Source: Marinobacterium_E sp035458585
Lineage (GTDB): Bacteria; Pseudomonadota; Gammaproteobacteria; Pseudomonadales; Balneatricaceae
Length of the DNA: 10,156 nt
NCBI GenBank assembly: GCA_035458585.1
Contig: DATHZN010000077.1
Location: forward strand, 1 to 10,156
Reading direction: 5' to 3'
In this document: positions 6,614 through 10,156 of the stretch, piece by piece
Numbering within the stretch: the stretch's first letter is position 1
Layout: the number at the start of each line of letters is the position of its first letter
Program-made: the position numbers and the translations under genes
The notes under the pieces: generated by a model
Database searches by the model: none
The model's input: the letters and a program-made list of their open reading frames with translations, nothing else
Told to the model about the DNA's origin: nothing

Positions 6614-7643
6614 GAGAGTTGTCATATCGCTAATATCGAAACAGAGGGGTGGGCTTGAAGAATCCTTCGTCTACTTCGCTAATTTAGCGCAGAGGCTAGG
6701 GTATGAGGTAATCGCTGTCACTCCACGCAAAGCGCCCTACCTTAAAAACCTAAGTCCCAGTATCAAACGAAGGCCTTTTCATCCGCACGGGTACTTTGAT
6801 GTTTTGAGTTTCATCAAATTATTTATTGAATTGAGATTGACACCACCCTCCTTACTGATCGGCTTTAATTCTCGTGCTGTTCATTACCTGACATTTGCTG
6901 CACAACTTTTAAACATTCGTGTCATCGCGTTTAGTGGTAGCGATAAGTTGTCTCGACTTAAGCGAGCTGACGCGATTGTTTGCAACTCATTGAAAATGAT
7001 AGACAATTTTGCATCGAGAGGATTTTTGAGAGAAAAGCTGTATTTCTTACCGGCCATCGGAATCGAAATAGATACACTTTCGTCCATCCAAACGATGAGC
7101 GACAGCGCGGATTCAAACTCAAAGATCAGAGTTGGATTTTTGGGACGCATGACTAGCGAAAAGGGCGTACTAACCCTAATTGAGGCGTGCCAAAACCCGA
7201 TCCTGAGACAGCGTATTCAACTGATCATTGCTGGCGAGGGACCCGAAAGAAGGCTAGCGGAAGAGCTGACCGGTAGTCTTGGGATATCTGCTGAATTTCG
7301 CGGTTGGGTGGACAATAAGACATCATTCTATGAAGGAATCGACCTGCTTGTAGTTCCTTCGCTGTCCGAAACCTTCGGTATCGTTATTCTAGAAGCCATG
7401 GCAGCTGGCGTTCCTGTTATCAGTACCCCTACTCAGGGACCAAGCATGCTGATTACCGAAGGAGTATCAGGTTGGATTACCAGAGACTTTACGAGCACTA
7501 GTATTACAGAAAAATTGATTTGCGTTATTGACAACAAAAAATACTGGCAGACGATTCGTAATGGAGCTCTGAAGAGCTTACAGCGATATTCAAACGACAC
7601 AATTTCAGCAGAGTTCAAGAGGCTTCTTGAGAGTCACTCCTAG
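6606..7643 (+). CDS. GT4-family glycosyltransferase with TTG start, probable LPS core biosynthesis
   Basis: This 345-residue GT-B fold, retaining GT4-type enzyme starts at TTG, eight bases inside the end of the GT2 gene. The first strand MSKRVVISLI leads into RGGLEES (14-20), the glycine-rich acceptor-domain loop. The C-terminal donor domain carries GRMTSEKG (180-187), IIAGEGPE (207-214) and the E-X7-E motif E255 to E263 (ETFGIVILE), then AAGVPVIST (266-274). The motifs are those of active GT4 enzymes. It is the last gene of the lpxL-led operon, and its final 29 bases overlap the end of the convergent ligase gene. By eye the gene is AT-richer than waaA and msbA, as often seen for strain-variable sugar genes. 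It differs clearly in sequence from the GT4 at 4810-5832, so it probably adds another residue. The sugar is unknown. Confidence 0.85.
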   Translation: MSKRVVISLISKQRGGLEESFVYFANLAQRLGYEVIAVTPRKAPYLKNLSPSIKRRPFHPHGYFDVLSFIKLFIELRLTPPSLLIGFNSRAVHYLTFAAQLLNIRVIAFSGSDKLSRLKRADAIVCNSLKMIDNFASRGFLREKLYFLPAIGIEIDTLSSIQTMSDSADSNSKIRVGFLGRMTSEKGVLTLIEACQNPILRQRIQLIIAGEGPERRLAEELTGSLGISAEFRGWVDNKTSFYEGIDLLVVPSLSETFGIVILEAMAAGVPVISTPTQGPSMLITEGVSGWITRDFTSTSITEKLICVIDNKKYWQTIRNGALKSLQRYSNDTISAEFKRLLESHS

Positions 7644-8874
7644 GCGAACCGATGCGCAGATTGGCAACCAGAGCGACCATTACAAACACGAATACCAAGT
7701 AGGTTCCACCTGTAAAGGGTGAATCAACCAACCCCCCGAGTAGGAGTGGTGTTAACACTGCACTCAAAAGCAGCTTACGATCGCGCTCCGTTACGAAAAA
7801 AGGTATTGCCAAAACCGATACCAGAGATAACAGACCAAGTATGCCTCTAAACATTAAAGTGTTTAAATACTCGTTGTGAAAGTGGGAGTAGCTTGCTAAC
7901 CAGTCTCTGTCCACAAGAGAAATCAGGCCTTGGGCTTGCGCTAATTCAGCCATGTCGCTTAGCTCCAGATCATCCGCCCCCAAAAGAAAACGATCCTCGA
8001 TGGAGATAAACCAAAGTTTATATAAGCCCGCTCTATGTCCCAGCGAGCTTGAATAGTCCCCTGAATATATCGCTTCAATCTCAGGCTTGATTTCTATAAA
8101 TCTTGAGCTTATTGAATCGTTCTTCCAAGCCAAGAACAGCGCGAATAACGCCACAAAAGCAGCAGCCGTGACACCTTTAAGTGTTAGTTCTCTTCGGTGT
8201 ACCCATAAAAATATAATGAGAAAGCCGCCGTAACAGAGGAATATCACTCGTGATCCAGTGTAAAGACTGACGACAAATCCTGTCACAATGAATGCCGAAA
8301 TGAAAATTCTCACCCAAACCTTCTTGTAGACTGATAAGAGTGCTGAAAGTAATAGCACCTCTGCGGTTATCAGATAGGCTAGCGCATTCTGATTCAAACC
8401 AAGGCCGTAACGATTATCCTCAGCGGTACCAAAGGATTGATAAAGCATGAAAGCGAGAACGGAAACGGAGGCGCACAATCCAATCAATAGAAATTTCGCG
8501 TCGACTCGCACGACCGAAAAATATAGAAAAAGCGCAACGCAAATTAGAACCTTTATTGGCCGCTCTAATTCGCTTACATCGGCTCGATCTGACACAAGAA
8601 CATCAATAAGCCAAACTAGAGAGTAAAAGAGAAAAGCGCCTAGAATGTATCTATTTGCTGGATTCGCCGTTACTGTCTCAACGGTTAAAACCCTTTTTGA
8701 TATGAAAAGAGGCAGCGTAGTAAACGCCATCAAGGTCAACAGTATGAGTGAAACACGAGCCCCATACTGCAAAATAAAGCCTAGATAAATGATAACAAGA
8801 AGGCCTGTTATAGCTTGAAACAACGCGTGTGGCTTGTTTACAGAGCCTGATTCACTGCTTGAGCGCGGTGGCAT
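7615..8874 (-). CDS. waaL: O-antigen ligase / Wzy-type polytopic membrane protein (WaaL-like)
   Basis: This 419-residue inner-membrane protein has about twelve hydrophobic segments and one large hydrophilic loop (about 251-340), the layout of the O-antigen ligase/polymerase family (Wzy_C). WaaL transfers undecaprenyl-diphosphate-linked glycan to lipid A-core on the periplasmic face. TGSR (206-209) holds an arginine in a position like R215 of E. coli WaaL. The loop contains HRAGLYKLW (280-288) and FHNEYLN (332-338), whose histidine fits the ligase catalytic site. A longer frame from 8946 would overlap the upstream gene by 95 bases. The ATG at 8874 is preferred because GGAG (plus 8879-8882) precedes it by four bases, leaving a 23-base overlap. 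A WaaL-type ligase fits the surrounding core genes, but a Wzy polymerase or other glycan ligase of the same fold cannot be excluded. Confidence 0.8.
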   Translation of the reverse strand: MPPRSSSESGSVNKPHALFQAITGLLVIIYLGFILQYGARVSLILLTLMAFTTLPLFISKRVLTVETVTANPANRYILGAFLFYSLVWLIDVLVSDRADVSELERPIKVLICVALFLYFSVVRVDAKFLLIGLCASVSVLAFMLYQSFGTAEDNRYGLGLNQNALAYLITAEVLLLSALLSVYKKVWVRIFISAFIVTGFVVSLYTGSRVIFLCYGGFLIIFLWVHRRELTLKGVTAAAFVALFALFLAWKNDSISSRFIEIKPEIEAIYSGDYSSSLGHRAGLYKLWFISIEDRFLLGADDLELSDMAELAQAQGLISLVDRDWLASYSHFHNEYLNTLMFRGILGLLSLVSVLAIPFFVTERDRKLLLSAVLTPLLLGGLVDSPFTGGTYLVFVFVMVALVANLRIGSPRSDSQEAS

Positions 8875-9952
8875 ACAACTCCAAGGTACGTGCACGCATG
8901 TCTGCGAGAGTAAATTTAAGCTCTCCGATATGTACGTATTCACCATCTAACACGCGGTTTAACTTAAGCACCAAACTATCGACATCACCAACTGCAACCT
9001 TTCCGTACGGGAACATCGCACTTAAAGTTTCAGACACAGCACCATGCCCATAACCAATAACCGGTGTCCCTATAGCGAGACTCTCCACCACCGTACGTCC
9101 AAAAGACTCCTCTGTCGTTGTCGTCAGCGAGAGACTAGCGTCGCAGATAGCATAAAGCTCTCGCATGTCTTTTCGAGTTCCCAAGAAAATGAAATAGTTA
9201 TCGAGTTCTTTAGTCGTAATTGCCTGTTTAAACTCCTCTATAAAATGCCCTTTAGGATCGCTACCAACGACAAGGAACCTAAAATCCTGTCGCATTTCCG
9301 CCAGTTTCTCCGCAACTTTTACCAGCTCGAGGTGACCTTTCCATCGAGTAATTCGGCCGGGAAAGCAGACCAGTTTGTGGTCAATAACATTTGGATATAA
9401 CTCTGAAAACTTTGCTAACCAGTCTGAATCAGGTCGGTAGCCTCTGGAAAACTCCCCTGAATCAATGCCGCGATGGATGACAACCGTCCTATCTTCTGGA
9501 GGTTCGGAGTAATTGTCTAAAAGATATCGTTTACAGGTCTCTGACACGCAGATAACGGTCTCACCCCGCCCCATAATCGCACTATACCAATTTACTGAGT
9601 GCATCCCGTGGAGCGTCGTTATAAAGCGCGGACGATCATTTTCTGGCATACCTTTCCAGGCCAACCATACAACCCAAGCAGGCATGCGCGAGCGAACGTG
9701 AACAATGTCAGGACACTCCTCACGCAACCATTTCCTGACTGACCAGAACTTTAAAAAGGTCAATGGCGATTTTTTCCCAAGGTCCCAGGTAACATGACGC
9801 GAACCCTCTTGGACGAGCTGCTGCACCAGACGACCACCTGCCGAAATAACCACCGACTCATGGCCCTCTTCCACTAGAGCTTTAGCAATATCCAATGTGC
9901 CGCGCTCAACGCCGCCTAGCTCAAGTGCAGGAAGTACCTGAACAACCTTCAT
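8852..9952 (-). CDS. GT4-family glycosyltransferase upstream of the ligase gene
   Basis: This 366-residue GT-B fold, retaining GT4-type enzyme starts MKVVQVLPALELGGVERG, the typical first strand plus glycine/acidic loop of GT4 proteins. Other marks are VHVRSRMPAW (85-94), TTLHGMHS (112-119), ICVSE (134-138), VIHRGID (158-164), the donor-domain PGRITRWKG (198-206) and the E-X7-E motif E282 to E290 (ESFGRTVVE), then IGTPVIGYG (294-302). It is probably cytosolic or peripheral on the inner membrane. The ATG overlaps the stop of the upstream gene as ATGA and lacks a strong ribosome binding site, which suggests coupling. Its 3' end overlaps the ligase start by 23 bases. Its product may be a core or glycan-linkage sugar. 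The specific donor and acceptor are unknown. Confidence 0.86.
   Translation of the reverse strand: MKVVQVLPALELGGVERGTLDIAKALVEEGHESVVISAGGRLVQQLVQEGSRHVTWDLGKKSPLTFLKFWSVRKWLREECPDIVHVRSRMPAWVVWLAWKGMPENDRPRFITTLHGMHSVNWYSAIMGRGETVICVSETCKRYLLDNYSEPPEDRTVVIHRGIDSGEFSRGYRPDSDWLAKFSELYPNVIDHKLVCFPGRITRWKGHLELVKVAEKLAEMRQDFRFLVVGSDPKGHFIEEFKQAITTKELDNYFIFLGTRKDMRELYAICDASLSLTTTTEESFGRTVVESLAIGTPVIGYGHGAVSETLSAMFPYGKVAVGDVDSLVLKLNRVLDGEYVHIGELKFTLADMRARTLELYATALKQ
8879..8882 (-). promoter_or_regulatory. Shine-Dalgarno GGAG deciding the ligase start
   Basis: On the minus strand GGAG lies four bases before the ATG at 8874, inside the end of the upstream GT4 gene. It supports the shorter ligase start over an ATG at 8946. 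Confidence 0.55.
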
Positions 9953-10155
9953 AAAAAGTTACGATCCAATAGAACTTGGGCGCAGCGCTCTGCCTCAGCT
10001 AAGGGAGAGACCTTGAGGGCAGAGTTGAATGCTGTGCTGTAATCAACAGTGCCGGACTCCAAAAGCATTTGCATTCCGCGCTGCGTGCGTGAATTTAATG
10101 TTGATTCTAAACCTATAAGCGACACGACGCACCCTGCGGTTAGCGCTTCGAAAAC
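9949..10155 (-). CDS. C-terminal part of an unidentified protein, probably a GT-B glycosyltransferase (3' end only)
   Basis: The minus strand is open from the window edge to a TGA at 9949-9951 and gives 68 residues. The visible part begins VFEALTAGCVVSL, which resembles the C-terminal donor-domain segment (F-E-A-hydrophobic-x-A-G) of GT-B glycosyltransferases, then a mostly helical stretch ending LLDRNFL. The remaining length of about 60 residues fits the end of such a domain. The stop overlaps the next gene's start as ATGA, so it belongs to the same transcript as the GT4 and ligase genes, which supports a sugar-transfer role. The start, and most of the gene, lie beyond the window. Identity as a glycosyltransferase is an inference from one motif and context. 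Confidence 0.55.
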   Translation of the reverse strand, partial: VFEALTAGCVVSLIGLESTLNSRTQRGMQMLLESGTVDYSTAFNSALKVSPLAEAERCAQVLLDRNFL

Positions 10156-10156
10156 C

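Noticed and set aside
8875..8946. Longer N-terminus for the ligase, starting at 8946
   Set aside because: It would overlap the upstream GT4 by 95 bases and add a tail with no hydrophobic segment, while the ATG at 8874 has a GGAG in place.
1..10156. Mobile element, CRISPR array, phage or defence system
   Set aside because: No transposase, integrase, terminal inverted repeats, regular spacers or defence domains are visible; all long frames are accounted for by cyaY and LPS genes.

Overview
The window looks like a chromosomal segment of a gammaproteobacterium. It holds an almost complete bacterial frataxin gene (cyaY) and a lipopolysaccharide (LPS) assembly locus whose MsbA, WaaA and LpxL-type proteins carry the typical gammaproteobacterial motifs. 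I cannot fix the genus from sequence alone. The waa/lpx genes are arranged differently from the Escherichia coli waa operon.

Layout. (1) 2-319, plus strand: cyaY, missing only its first few codons. (2) 320-764: a 445-base gap between convergent genes, with no convincing gene, several inverted repeats and a faint diverged direct repeat. (3) 765-3778, minus strand: msbA then waaA, overlapping by 4 bases. (4) 3779-3892: a short divergent promoter region. (5) 3893-7643, plus strand: four overlapping genes, namely an LpxL-type lipid A acyltransferase, a GT4 glycosyltransferase, a WaaE/KdtX-like GT2 glycosyltransferase and a second GT4 glycosyltransferase. (6) 7615-10155, minus strand: an O-antigen ligase/Wzy-type membrane protein, preceded in the same transcript by a GT4 glycosyltransferase and by the tail of a further gene, probably another glycosyltransferase. 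Blocks 5 and 6 converge, and their last 29 bases overlap.

How the genes work together (known family roles plus inference). WaaA adds Kdo to lipid IVA. The LpxL-type enzyme adds a secondary acyl chain to the Kdo-bearing precursor. The GT2 and GT4 enzymes probably extend the core oligosaccharide at the cytoplasmic face. MsbA flips the lipid A-core across the inner membrane. The ligase-like protein probably joins undecaprenyl-linked glycan to the core in the periplasm. Acceptor and donor sugars of the four glycosyltransferases cannot be read from the sequence.

Nearly every neighbouring pair on the same strand overlaps, so translational coupling is probably widespread. Three genes use non-ATG starts: msbA GTG, waaA TTG, second GT4 TTG. 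I see no mobile element, tRNA, rRNA, CRISPR array or defence system. The most notable unexplained signal is a run of nine T inside the WaaE-like gene, a possible slippage site in a surface-sugar gene.
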